DNA of 64,000 nucleotides. Origin: Bradyrhizobium sp. BR13661. GTDB lineage: Bacteria; Pseudomonadota; Alphaproteobacteria; Rhizobiales; Xanthobacteraceae. Below, piece by piece: positions 1 to 8,098 of this stretch; the stretch's first letter is position 1; each line of letters opens with the position of its first letter. The notes under the pieces were generated by a model, which ran no database searches, had not been told where the DNA came from, and worked only from the letters and a program-made list of their open reading frames with translations. The DNA is taken from positions 1-64,000 of the forward strand of contig NZ_JARXWB010000041.1 of the NCBI RefSeq assembly GCF_029892425.1, read 5' to 3'. The position numbers were made by a program, and so were the translations under genes.

Positions 1-95
1 TCAAAGCCAAAAATACACCCAAAATGCAGGATGCAGCCAGAAAGGCCACAGAATCAGAGTCATCCAGCTAACAGGACACTTGACGCATAATCTAA

Positions 96-1472
96 CCGCT
101 GAATCCGGTCGACCAGTGGCGCGCAATCGAGCGTCTGGTCGCGCTCGCCTGGACAGAGGAGGCAATCGGCGTCGCGCTCGCGCTGTCGGTGCGTCAAATC
201 AGGAAACTTCGTTTGCTGGCCAATGTGCTGCCAGCGATGCTCGATCACATGGCCAAGGGCGACATGCCCGACGAGCGCCAGCTCCGCACGATCGCTGCCG
301 CATCGCTCGACGAGCAGAAGGAGGTCTGGAAGAAGCACAAGCCGTCGAAGGCCGATCCGCAGGTCTCGTGGTGGAGTGTCGCTCAAGCGTTGCAGAAGAC
401 CCGGATGTTTGCTCGGCACGCCAGCTTCGGCGACGACCTGGCCGAGGCCTACGGCATTCATTGGGTTGAAGATCTCTTCGCGCCCGCCGACGAGGACAGC
501 CGCTACACGACGGACGTCGAGGCTTTCCTCGGCACGCAGCAAGAGTGGATGACGGCCAATCTGCCGAAGAAAGGCATCATCGCCGAGACCACCAACTACG
601 GCGAGGTGAAGCTGCCGCCGAAGGCCGAGCGCGTCCACGGCAAGCCGGTGAAGTCCGACTGCACGGCGATGTATCTTGACCGCGATGGCCGCGTGCAGAC
701 GGTGCACTACCGCATGCCTGCGCCGAAGAAGCCGAAGGGCAAGGGCGCGACTGGTTCGGACAACGCTCCGGACGACGTCGGCGAGATCTCCAGGCCCCGT
801 CCTGACGTGACGCGCAAGGGCGTCGAGATGATCGGTGACTATCGCACCGACGCGCTGCGCGAGGCGCTCGGCCGCGCGCCGATCGAGGACGACACGCTGA
901 TGGCTCTTCTGGTCCTCGCCTTCGCGAGCCAGAACGTCTCCGTGACGACGGGAAGCGGTGGAACCTATTACGGCCACAGCCGCCTGGCGAAGAACGCAGC
1001 GGTGCTGTTCGATGCCGACGGCAAGCTCTCGTTCGACATGGATACGCTTCGTGTCGCGGCGCGCACCATGCTGGTCGATGTCTTCTCTTGCCGGGAGAAC
1101 GCCACCAATAGCGGCATCGTCGCCAGGATCGCCGGCGTCGTGATCGGCGCGGATAGCTTCCTTCCGCACATGGGTACGGAGGACTTCCTCTCCTGCCTGT
1201 CGCGCCCTGCCCTTGAGGCATCGTGTAAGGACACTCCTGTCCTGCCACGCCAGCGCGTGAAGGACACGCGTGCTGCGCTCGTCGAGCACTTCAAGGAGGG
1301 ACACTTCGTCCATCCCTCCGCGTTCTTCGCGCCAGACGCCACGAAGCTTTCGCAATGGTTGTCGTCGAGCGCGACGACGGGAGATGCCGACGAGGCTGAA
1401 GAGGAGACCGCCGGCATCGGCGATGACCTGTCTGACCAAGAAGCCGAGGCATTCAGGGAGGCGGCCGAATAG
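96..1472 (+). pseudogene. ParB/Spo0J-like plasmid protein, N-terminally truncated
   Basis: The reading frame is open from about 96, just after an in-frame TAA at 93-95, and resembles the middle and C-terminal part of the large ParB/RepB/Spo0J-type proteins of rhizobial plasmids and integrative elements. What remains begins with a helical segment (WRAIERLVALAW...IRKLRLLANVLPAMLDH) that normally follows the ParB nuclease-like domain. The ParB domain itself, with its ENxxR-type signature, is absent. The first usable start inside the frame is GTG at 189. The C-terminus is acidic. The upstream 95 bases do not encode the missing domain in any frame I could see, so the gene was cut at about base 96. 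It may still make a C-terminal fragment of about 427 residues. Family membership is from recall; truncation is seen directly. Confidence 0.6.
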
Positions 1473-1502
1473 CGGCACGCATCCTTTCTTCCGAACGGTC
1501 CA

Positions 1503-1536
1503 CCGCCGCCGGTCATCCCGGCGGCGGTTTCTTTTT
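1503..1536 (+). terminator. Rho-independent terminator after ParB-like fragment
   Basis: A 10-bp GC-only stem (CCGCCGCCGG with CCGGCGGCGG) is closed by a 5-nt loop and followed by TTTCTTTTT. It separates the ParB-like fragment from the small-gene operon that starts at 1564. Confidence 0.85.
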
Positions 1537-1563
1537 CACGCATGCGCACACAAGGAGGACATG

Positions 1564-2040
1564 ATGTCCGCGCACACCATCATCGACAACGCTCCCATCG
1601 GCTCGATCGTCGCCTGGTCCGACGGAACGCCGCAGCCACCGGCGCGCTTCAGGAAGAAGCTCGCCGCGTGGCAGACCAACAACAGCAGAGGCCGCCTCAT
1701 CCGCAAACAGGGTGGACGGGACATCGGGAATGTCTCGCTATCGGCCTGTTTCACCCTGCATGAGACCGATTATGGCGCCGGCGGCGTCGTTGCCGTGCGT
1801 GTCCATCGGACATTCTCGCTGAAGTCGAAGCTCCACTTCGCCATCGTCGAACGTCCGGCGGTCGGCTCGATTCGTGTGTTTGACCGCGCCGGCGACGACG
1901 CCGAGCTTGTCCAACTCGCGACCAACGAGCCCGATGCGACGGAGTGGCTGACACGCCATGGCTATCCCCACGCCGTGCTGGAGGAAGTGACGGCCAACGA
2001 GATCAGCGCTGACACCATCGAGGGGAGGACCGCGGCATGA
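1564..2040 (+). CDS. Conserved plasmid hypothetical protein
   Basis: A 158-residue protein with no domain I recognise. Two ATGs lie in tandem at 1561 and 1564; the second is chosen because AGGAGG at 1553-1558 is correctly spaced for it. The protein is soluble, of mixed alpha/beta character, with no signal peptide or membrane segment. Its stop overlaps the start of the next gene by four bases (ATGA), so the two are translationally coupled. It is the first gene of a five-gene run (1564-3585) of small plasmid-type proteins after a strong terminator. Confidence 0.7.
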   Translation: MSAHTIIDNAPIGSIVAWSDGTPQPPARFRKKLAAWQTNNSRGRLIRKQGGRDIGNVSLSACFTLHETDYGAGGVVAVRVHRTFSLKSKLHFAIVERPAVGSIRVFDRAGDDAELVQLATNEPDATEWLTRHGYPHAVLEEVTANEISADTIEGRTAA

Positions 2041-2885
2041 ACGCGTCATTTCCTCCTCCCGACGACGTCGCTTTTGGTCGCAGCGCTGACGGCCTTCTGG
2101 TCGCGCTCGTCGGCGAGACGGCTTTCGCCATGGTTCCGGCCGGCGATGGCCGGCATTTTCTCGCGACGGGCTGGCGCATCAACCGCCCGATGGGCGGATG
2201 GACGCGCGGCGACTTCTACGGACATTCCGGCGAGCTCGCCGATGAGGCGGCGTTTCGCAACGCCGTGCTCGAAAACGCCGAGCATCAAAGCGAGCGCAAG
2301 CTGCTCGGCCGGATCGAGGAGAACACGGGTATCAATACCCCTTGGGGACTCTCGCAGGGCTCGACCGTCTATGCCGAGGGCGTCGCGTCGCACTCCACTG
2401 CTGGCCACGGCGGTTTCAAGCTCTCGGCCGAGCGAAACCGCATCATCCACCCCATGCTGCGCTCAAAGGGTGGATGGTACGAGGAAGACGCCGAATGGGC
2501 GATTGTCGCGATCACCTTCCCGGATATCTTCACGGCGTTCGAACGTCGTTGCGCCGCGACGACGATCAAGGACAGCTGGCCGGACGCCTGGGAGGCGATC
2601 TCCGGCACAATCCTGCAGCCGGGCGAATCCCGCGAGAAGGATCGCCGCGGCTTCGACCAGGTGCATGTGCGGGACTGGATCGTGGTGTCGGCGATCACGT
2701 CCAAACATGCGAGCGGCTTCGTCGAAACCGTCGCCACGCTCGGCGGGAAACGCGGGCCTGGAACCGAGGAACGCCGCTTCCTCGTTCCGTCCAACGAGTA
2801 TCACGTCGGCCGCTTCGGCTTCGTGATCGACGAGGCGCGCCACCAGCTCTACGGCGGCCCCTCCGACTTCGTCGGATGGAGGTGA
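2037..2885 (+). CDS. Conserved hypothetical protein (DUF7007-like)
   Basis: A 282-residue protein overlapping the preceding stop by ATGA. It is rich in Trp/Gly (GWRINRPMGGW, STPWGLSQ-like and GGWYEEDAEW segments) and lacks signal peptide or membrane helices. From memory it resembles proteins of rhizobial plasmids and integrative elements that carry a DUF7007 domain in the C-terminal half, but I could not verify this. The C-terminus around residues 180-280 contains the alternating hydrophobic pattern of a small alpha/beta domain. Function unknown; the neighbouring genes suggest a role in plasmid maintenance or transfer rather than metabolism. Confidence 0.65.
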   Translation: MNASFPPPDDVAFGRSADGLLVALVGETAFAMVPAGDGRHFLATGWRINRPMGGWTRGDFYGHSGELADEAAFRNAVLENAEHQSERKLLGRIEENTGINTPWGLSQGSTVYAEGVASHSTAGHGGFKLSAERNRIIHPMLRSKGGWYEEDAEWAIVAITFPDIFTAFERRCAATTIKDSWPDAWEAISGTILQPGESREKDRRGFDQVHVRDWIVVSAITSKHASGFVETVATLGGKRGPGTEERRFLVPSNEYHVGRFGFVIDEARHQLYGGPSDFVGWR

Positions 2886-2888
2886 CCC

Positions 2889-3086
2889 ATGCCCTGGCGC
2901 CTCATTGCCAAAGCCTTCGGCTGGCGCACGGCCACTGACGAGGACGGCGAAATGCCGGTCCTCGTCGTCTGGCATCCGCGGCTCAGACGGCATTTCACCG
3001 GCGTCGACGCCTGGAAACACGCCGTGCGCCTGTCTGTGCACGCGCCGCGCCAAGACCCGGCCGGCGCCGACAGAATCCAGTCATGA
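2889..3086 (+). CDS. Small hypothetical protein
   Basis: A 65-residue basic protein starting three bases after the preceding stop, with GGAGGTGA immediately upstream as ribosome binding site. It ends across the start of the next small gene (TCATGA), which again indicates coupling. It contains a WHPRLRRHFTGVDAWK segment and no recognisable domain. Retained as real because of the RBS and the four-base overlaps on the operon pattern. Confidence 0.55.
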   Translation: MPWRLIAKAFGWRTATDEDGEMPVLVVWHPRLRRHFTGVDAWKHAVRLSVHAPRQDPAGADRIQS

Positions 3087-3262
3087 AAGCGTATCTCGTC
3101 GCCGTGAACCTCCCGGTGCATGCGCACAACAACCCAGAGAGCGCCGTCGCCTGGATGACTGCCGGCGACGACCTCTCCTCCATAATCGCATTCTCTCTTC
3201 CGCACGACGACACGCCAGACAAGTTCGCCCCGCCCTTGTGGCCTCTCGGGACGGTGCGATGA
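3083..3262 (+). CDS. Small hypothetical protein in coupled operon
   Basis: A 59-residue frame starting with ATG at 3083 and ending in TGA at 3260-3262. It begins MKAYLVAVNLPVHAHNN and overlaps both neighbours by four bases (ATGA at each junction). Such ATGA links on both sides are the main evidence that this short frame is translated. No domain is recognised. Confidence 0.5.
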   Translation: MKAYLVAVNLPVHAHNNPESAVAWMTAGDDLSSIIAFSLPHDDTPDKFAPPLWPLGTVR

Positions 3263-3585
3263 TCGAGCCCCTGGACCGACGCCTCCTGCTCGCGCGCATG
3301 GAGATCGCGCAAGCCGAGACGCAGCGCCATTTGGGCATCATCGAGCGCCAGATCGCGGCACGTGCCGAGCGGATGACGATCACCGATCGGGCGAAACGCC
3401 GGCCGCACGGCCGAAGCGCCTCGAGCTGGACGAACGCGGACGAGCGGCTGTTTCAGCAGCATGTCGCGGAGCTCGCCCTGGCCCACCGCGGCGAGATCGA
3501 CGCTCTCACGCTAAAGCTCGATCGGCAGGAAACGGCGATCGCCGAGTTTCGGGCCCGCGGTCGCGCTTCCCCCGCGTGGCGGTGA
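3259..3585 (+). CDS. Small helical hypothetical protein
   Basis: A 108-residue Arg/Glu/Ala-rich protein beginning MIEPLDRRLLLARME at the ATG that overlaps the preceding stop. The heptad-like spacing of Leu/Ile/Ala and the charge pattern predict long helices, perhaps a coiled coil. It is the last gene of the coupled run that starts at 1564. No function can be assigned. Confidence 0.55.
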   Translation: MIEPLDRRLLLARMEIAQAETQRHLGIIERQIAARAERMTITDRAKRRPHGRSASSWTNADERLFQQHVAELALAHRGEIDALTLKLDRQETAIAEFRARGRASPAWR

Positions 3586-3974
3586 ACGACGGAGGCCGTG
3601 ACGAATCCCCGCGCAAGCGGAGCGTAAGATCGTTCGCGACGTCGAGCGTGGCGCGGATTGACCTCGATCTCCCGCGGTTTCAGAGGCGGACTGCCCCTTG
3701 GCCGTCACTCCCTCGGTTTGTGCTGCGGTCTGAACCGTCCGCGGTCCGCTTCAAGGGCAAGTCGCGAAGCGATCGGCGGCCGCCGTCTCGCGATGGGGGG
3801 CCGCGTCCTTCGCAGGCCCGAGGGCCCGCTTGCCCGCAACCCGCCCATGCTCGCCCTGGCAGCCGCCGCCCCCTGAAGCGGCCCGCTGGGGCCGGTTCTG
3901 GTCGACCGCACCCGAGGGAGCAACGGCCAAAGGCCCGACCGCTTCCCTAGGTGAAACCGAGAAAGGATCTCATC
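3586..3974. other. GC-rich leader region without convincing gene
   Basis: About 390 bases between two small genes. All frames here are Arg/Pro-rich shadows with no ribosome binding site. The segment resembles the other long GC-rich leaders in this block (5780-6420 and 21478-22124) in composition, although only those two are clearly alignable with each other. It probably carries the promoter and 5' leader of the gene at 3975. Confidence 0.5.
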
Positions 3975-4562
3975 ATGACCAAAACCGCCCGCTCCTCTCG
4001 CGCCACAGCCCGCGTTATTCCGCTTCGCCGCGGCGCGACGCTCGAAATGGTTCGTCTCGCCTGTCCCGACTCCGCGCAGACATTGCGCATCTCCGAGAGC
4101 TTCGGCCTTGCGGTCCTCGACAGCGACGGCATCCGTGAGCTGCACGAGCGACTCGTGATCGAGACCGCCGACGCCCTCAAGGACGGCCTCAGCGAGCGTG
4201 CGATGGAAATCCACCTCCAGCGCATCGTCGGCGCTTACGTTGGTTCGGCTCACGGCGCCGGCCAGTTCTACTCCCGCGCCGTGACCGAAGCGCGCGAAGC
4301 CACCGCCAAGCTCGCCAACGACGCACGCGATGAGGACCTCGACGGCCCCGTCGGCTTCGACAGCCAAGCGCAGCGCAAGCGCGAGTTCGCGGCCGACATG
4401 GGACTCCAGGCGCACGCGCTCCGCATGGCGGCCGAGGGCGCCGTCGCCGCGTACGAGCAGGTCATCGGCGAAGCCTGGAAGCCCTTCGAGCGGCAGGCCG
4501 AGCACGCCGGCGAAACCGTCACTAAGAAGGCCGCCGCGGCCCAGATAGCGGCCTTCGAATAG
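3975..4562 (+). CDS. Conserved plasmid hypothetical protein
   Basis: A 195-residue, strongly helical, Ala/Glu-rich protein. The start is taken at ATG 3975 (MTKTARSSRATARVIPLRR) because GAGAAAGGA lies about 10 bases upstream; an in-frame ATG at 3951 has no RBS. The N-terminal 25 residues are basic and could contact nucleic acid, the rest is acidic and predicted alpha-helical. Similar proteins accompany ArdC and DUF736 genes on rhizobial plasmids (recall, not tested). It is followed by a GC hairpin at 4568-4591. Function unknown. Confidence 0.65.
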   Translation: MTKTARSSRATARVIPLRRGATLEMVRLACPDSAQTLRISESFGLAVLDSDGIRELHERLVIETADALKDGLSERAMEIHLQRIVGAYVGSAHGAGQFYSRAVTEAREATAKLANDARDEDLDGPVGFDSQAQRKREFAADMGLQAHALRMAAEGAVAAYEQVIGEAWKPFERQAEHAGETVTKKAAAAQIAAFE

Positions 4563-4567
4563 GCCTC

Positions 4568-4591
4568 AAGGCGGGGCTTCGGCCCCGCCTT
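4568..4591 (+). terminator. GC hairpin after the 3975 gene
   Basis: A perfect 10-bp stem (AAGGCGGGGC with GCCCCGCCTT) closed by a TTCG tetraloop directly after the stop at 4562. There is no long T-run, so it could act either as a terminator or as an mRNA 3' stabiliser. Confidence 0.6.
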
Positions 4592-4852
4592 CCACATGTT
4601 GCCGCTGTGAAGGCTGGTCGCGAGACCGGCCATTTTTTCGTGTCGCCGGCAAATCCAACAAGAAAAACGGCGCGTCGCGCCAGCGTGGCCCCTCCCGGTC
4701 GGTGGTCCGTGCGACGGATTCGGCGCCCGCGCAACGGCTGCGCCGTCCTCCGCTGCGCTGCGGCCCGGCCGGGTGCGCGAGCGCGTGATGCCGCCGCGGC
4801 GGACGCCGTGAGGGGCCGCGACAGGCGCGGCCTCCGAACGGAGGTCATTGAA

Positions 4853-5779
4853 ATGAGCAGGAACGAAGGAAAACCGCGCGCCGACATCTACGCGCGCATC
4901 ACCGATCGCATCGTCGCGGACCTGGAGCGCGGGGTGCGGCCGTGGATCAGACCTTGGAATGCGGCCAGCGCGGCTGGGCGTATCACGCGGCCGCTGCGCC
5001 ACAACGGGATGCCTTACCAGGGCATCAACGTCGTGCTGCTGTGGTCGGAAGCCCTGTCGCGCGGCTTCACGTCGCCGATTTGGATGACATTCAAGCAATC
5101 TCTCGAGCTCGGCGGCCACGTCCGCAAGGGCGAGAACGGAACGATGGTGGTCTACGCAAACAAGATCACCAAGACCGAGACGAATGACAACGGCGACGAC
5201 GTCGAGCGGACAGTGCCGTTCCTGCGGGCCTACACCGTGTTCTGCGTCGAGCAGATCAACGGCCTGCCCGACCACTACTATGCGCGCCCTGCTCCGAGCG
5301 CGCCGCCGGCGCAGCGCATCGCGCACGTGGACGCATTCTTCGCCAACACCGGCGCGACCATCCGGCACGGAGGCGACAAGGCGTTCTTCGCGCCATCGCT
5401 CGACCTCATCCAGATGCCGCCGTTCGAGACCTTCCGCGACGCCGAGAGCTATGCGGCCACGCTCGCGCATGAGTGCGTGCACTGGACGGCGCCGGCGCAC
5501 CGCGTCAATCGCGATCTCAGCCGCTACGCGAAGGACAGCAGCGAGCGCGCCCGCGAGGAGCTTGTCGCCGAGCTCGGCGCCTGCTTCCTTAGCGCGGACC
5601 TCGGCATCGTACCCGAGCTCGAGCCGCGTGCTGACCACGCGAGTTACCTTGCGTCGTGGCTGGAAGTGTTGGCCAACGACAGGCGCTTCATCTTTTCGGC
5701 GGCGGCGCACGCGCAGCGCGCCGTTACCTATTTGCACGATCTTCAGCCGAAGCCGGCCGAAATCGACCAAGCGGCATGA
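4853..5779 (+). CDS. ardC: ArdC-type antirestriction protein
   Basis: A 308-residue protein of the ArdC family: an N-terminal single-stranded-DNA binding domain (about 1-130, with YARITDRIVADLERGVRPW and the GMPYQGINVVLL motif), then a zincin-like metallopeptidase domain with HECVHW at residues 206-211 (HExxH zinc motif). ArdC proteins protect incoming plasmid DNA against host restriction during conjugation. The ATG at 4853 is chosen because it matches the usual N-terminus and follows GGAGGTCATTGAA. A longer frame from 4607 would add 82 unrelated residues. Its presence next to plasmid-maintenance genes fits a conjugative or mobilisable replicon. Confidence 0.9.
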   Translation: MSRNEGKPRADIYARITDRIVADLERGVRPWIRPWNAASAAGRITRPLRHNGMPYQGINVVLLWSEALSRGFTSPIWMTFKQSLELGGHVRKGENGTMVVYANKITKTETNDNGDDVERTVPFLRAYTVFCVEQINGLPDHYYARPAPSAPPAQRIAHVDAFFANTGATIRHGGDKAFFAPSLDLIQMPPFETFRDAESYAATLAHECVHWTAPAHRVNRDLSRYAKDSSERAREELVAELGACFLSADLGIVPELEPRADHASYLASWLEVLANDRRFIFSAAAHAQRAVTYLHDLQPKPAEIDQAA

Positions 5780-6420
5780 GCGCGACGCCGTCGCGTCTAG
5801 CCCGTGCTCTTAGCCTTTCACGAGCTCACCAAAGCCCTCGCCTCGCGGCGAGGTCCTTCTTGCGTGCCCAGTCGTGCGCTTGCGTCTTCCGAAGGCGGAG
5901 GCACTTCCCATAACCTCGTCCAGCGCGGCGGGACCAGCCGCGTGGGCCGCTGTGATCCCGAAATGTCTGTCGATTCGGAATGGGTGACTTCCCGCGGCAG
6001 CGTGAAAGCGGCCATCACGATTGCATTCGTCCGGGATCGCACTCGCGGTGACTCTCGAAAGAACCCTTCAGGGCCCGGCGAGTCCCTCGATCAGCTTTGG
6101 CTCCGTCGTTGTCGTGCGGTGCGCGGCTGTCACCAGTCATATCCCCTCGGTCGGCCTGACGCGCCCAGTGCGTCCTCGATTTGGCATGTCTAACCGAAGG
6201 CCGTCGTCGCTGCGCTCCGCCTCGATTCCATGACCGCAACGTCCGTTCGCGACTTTCTTCCCCTGGCCGCTGCGCGCCCATTCCTCGCGAGACAAGAAAG
6301 CCTCGCCCTGGCCGCCCTCCACTGCGTTGCGGCCCTTCGGGTGCGGTCCAATCGCCTCCGGTCAACGTCAGCCATCGAGGTCGCGGTGGTCGCGGCCCGA
6401 GAACCGAAGAGGATACGAAC
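5780..6420. promoter_or_regulatory. Long leader of the first DUF736 gene
   Basis: 640 bases without a credible gene. The last 200 bases align by eye with 21890-22124, upstream of the second DUF736 gene. Shared stretches include CGTCCGT...CGACTTTCTTCCCC, GGCCCT(T)CGGGTG, CGCCTCCGGTC, CCATCGAGGTCGCG and GCGGCCCGAGAA, the last just upstream of each start codon. Conservation of a non-coding leader in front of two paralogues suggests a regulatory RNA leader or simply duplication of the whole unit. Confidence 0.5.
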
Positions 6421-6735
6421 ATGGCTACCATCGGCAACTTCACCGTGAATGGCAACGGCTTCGTGGGCACCGTCAAGACTCTCGCCCTCGGTACCGTGAA
6501 GGCCAAGATCGTCGCGGCCGACCGCACCTCGGAGAAAGCCCCGGACTACCGCATCTTCGCCGGCACCATCGAGTTCGGCGCCGCGTGGAAGAAGAAGTCC
6601 CAGGAGCAGAACCGCGACTACCTCTCGGTCAAGCTCGACGACCCGAGCTTCGCGGCGCCGATCTACGCGACGCTGGTCGAGATCGAAGGCGAGGAAGGCC
6701 ACTCGCTCATCTGGTCTCGCCCAAGCCGCGACTGA
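6421..6735 (+). CDS. DUF736 family protein (copy 1)
   Basis: A 104-residue protein with the DUF736 hallmark sequence: MATIGxF at the start, then PDYRIFAGTIEFGAAWKK, YLSVKLDDPSFAAPIYATL and a C-terminal LIWSRPSRD. This family is almost confined to rhizobial and other alphaproteobacterial plasmids and integrative elements; its biochemical role is unknown, although a small beta-rich DNA- or protein-binding fold is often assumed. The ATG at 6421 follows GAGGAT. A second paralogue lies at 22125, about 60 percent identical by eye. A strong terminator hairpin follows. Confidence 0.9.
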   Translation: MATIGNFTVNGNGFVGTVKTLALGTVKAKIVAADRTSEKAPDYRIFAGTIEFGAAWKKKSQEQNRDYLSVKLDDPSFAAPIYATLVEIEGEEGHSLIWSRPSRD

Positions 6736-6748
6736 AAGCCCGCGCAAG

Positions 6749-6773
6749 AAGGCCTCGCCAGTGGCGAGGCCTT
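6749..6773 (+). terminator. Terminator hairpin after DUF736 copy 1
   Basis: Perfect 11-bp inverted repeat AAGGCCTCGCC / GGCGAGGCCTT with a 3-nt loop, 14 bases after the stop codon. It lacks a long T-run. Confidence 0.6.
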
Positions 6774-6897
6774 CGCCTGCCGAAAGACAGTGTCAACGAT
6801 GAAGGTCTTGAACGCGCGTATGTCGGCCGACCGCTCGATCGCGGTGCGATCTGTCTCGGCCGACCCAGCAAAGGGCATGTCGCTCTGCCCGAGGTCT

Positions 6898-7992
6898 CTA
6901 GAGGATTCCCCACGCCCGGTACCGCCCTCGCCCGGTAGCCTCGCGCAGGCCGAGCTCGATTACCAGGCTCAATGCTGCGCGTGACGTGATTCCCAATTCC
7001 TCAGCGATCATGCCGGCAGACACAACCGGGCAGGTTAACACGTAGTCGACGAGCGCCGGCAGTTTGGAAGTCGACCGGCGGCCTGTTAGTTTCCGAAGCA
7101 GTAGCGTGCGCTGGTTGAGCCAGCGATCGTGCGCCTTCAACCCAGCCTCGGCTGCAGCCGTGATCGCATCTAGCTCAGCGACAAGCCTCGTCGCGGTGTC
7201 GCGCGACCGGCGCCGCTCGCGCGGGATGGTTTTCAGTCCGTCGTGCAGGCAGGCGAGATGCGAACGTGTTTTGCCACGTTGACGCAACAGCGCAGCCGCC
7301 AGCAATTGGCCCAGCCATGGCCTATGCTGCAGCGGTTCGATGCTGCGCCATGCGTCGGCCGCGATGGCCGCTGCGAGCGTTGGCGGCAAGCTGCGGGTCT
7401 GATCGAGGTTGGTGCGCCAGGCGGTGAGGCGGGTGTCCTCGTCCCAATCGATGTCGTAGAGCAGCGGATCGCGATCGGTCGCGTGACGTAATTGACTCGG
7501 GCTATCGCTGGCGAGGGCGCGATCGGTCTTGGCCATCGCGGCATCGACGGCAGCGAGCGCCTCAGACAGCCGATCGTCATTTGCGGTTAGTGCGAGCCCT
7601 GCCTCCAGCACATCGCCGGCCTCCTTCGCATCGCAATCCCCTGCTCCACCCTCTTCCCGCTCGACGCCTGCCCCTTCCAGGTCGCCCGTCCCGTCGAGGC
7701 CGCGCAAGGCGCCAAGGCCGACCGGCGACAACGCCCAGTCGGGCTTTTCCCGGTCGATGCGACGGCGGGCGCGCAGCACGGCGCGTGCCCGAGTCAGCTC
7801 ATGGGTCGGTGCGCGGATATCCATGCCCGCGTCATGGAGAACAAGATCTTCGACGTGGACGAGTTCGCCCTCTAGCCATAGACTGGCGCAGGCGTCGGTG
7901 AAGTGGTTGCGGCTGATCCACCCATCCCGAATTGGGCTCTTTGCGAGGCGTTCGTCGAGGCGGGCAAGCGCGTCCTCGGCGGTCGCAAGGGG
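6898..7992 (-). pseudogene. DUF1612/RHE_PE00001-type gene, 3' part, split by Tn
   Basis: The minus-strand frame from 7992 down to 6898 encodes about 364 residues beginning PLATAEDALARLDERL. It carries a Fic-N-like or DUF1612 segment (SPIRDGWISRNHF, LWLEGELVHVEDLVLHDAGMD, PTHELTRARAVLRARRR) and a C-terminal helix-turn-helix (VSAGMIAEELGITSRAALSLVIELGLREATGRGRYRAWG). The 5' end of the gene is missing here and lies at 13062-13183 on the far side of the transposon. Joining the two parts after removing the transposon and one target copy gives WAQLVGPLATAEDALARL in one frame, which matches the layout of the intact paralogue at 11745-12878. Members are common rhizobial plasmid proteins; I infer a DNA-binding regulator, but no function is established to my knowledge. 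Confidence 0.8.
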
Positions 7993-8088
7993 TGTCGCTT
8001 TCACTTCCCGATTTCATCAGCGCAATCCTCATATGTTGTTTAGGTTTAGGGGCTAAAACGAGCCGAATTTTCCGCTAACGATTTCAGC
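7993..8088 (+). repeat. Left end of the TniABQ transposon
   Basis: Contains the terminal TGTCGCTTTCACTTCCCGAT..., an internal CGATTTCA, and the second transposase-site-like repeat TTTTCCGCTAACGATTTCAG at 8068-8087. It ends just upstream of the tniA start codon. Confidence 0.8.
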
Positions 8089-8098
8089 GACCGCTCGA

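Noticed and set aside
60..1478. 472-codon open frame on the minus strand opposite the ParB-like gene
   Set aside because: Its Arg/His/Leu-rich composition is the usual shadow of a high-GC gene; no RBS or domain, while the plus-strand frame has clear family features.
4268..5770. 500-codon minus-strand open frame
   Set aside because: It lies wholly opposite ArdC and the 3975 gene, has no family features and is a codon-bias shadow.
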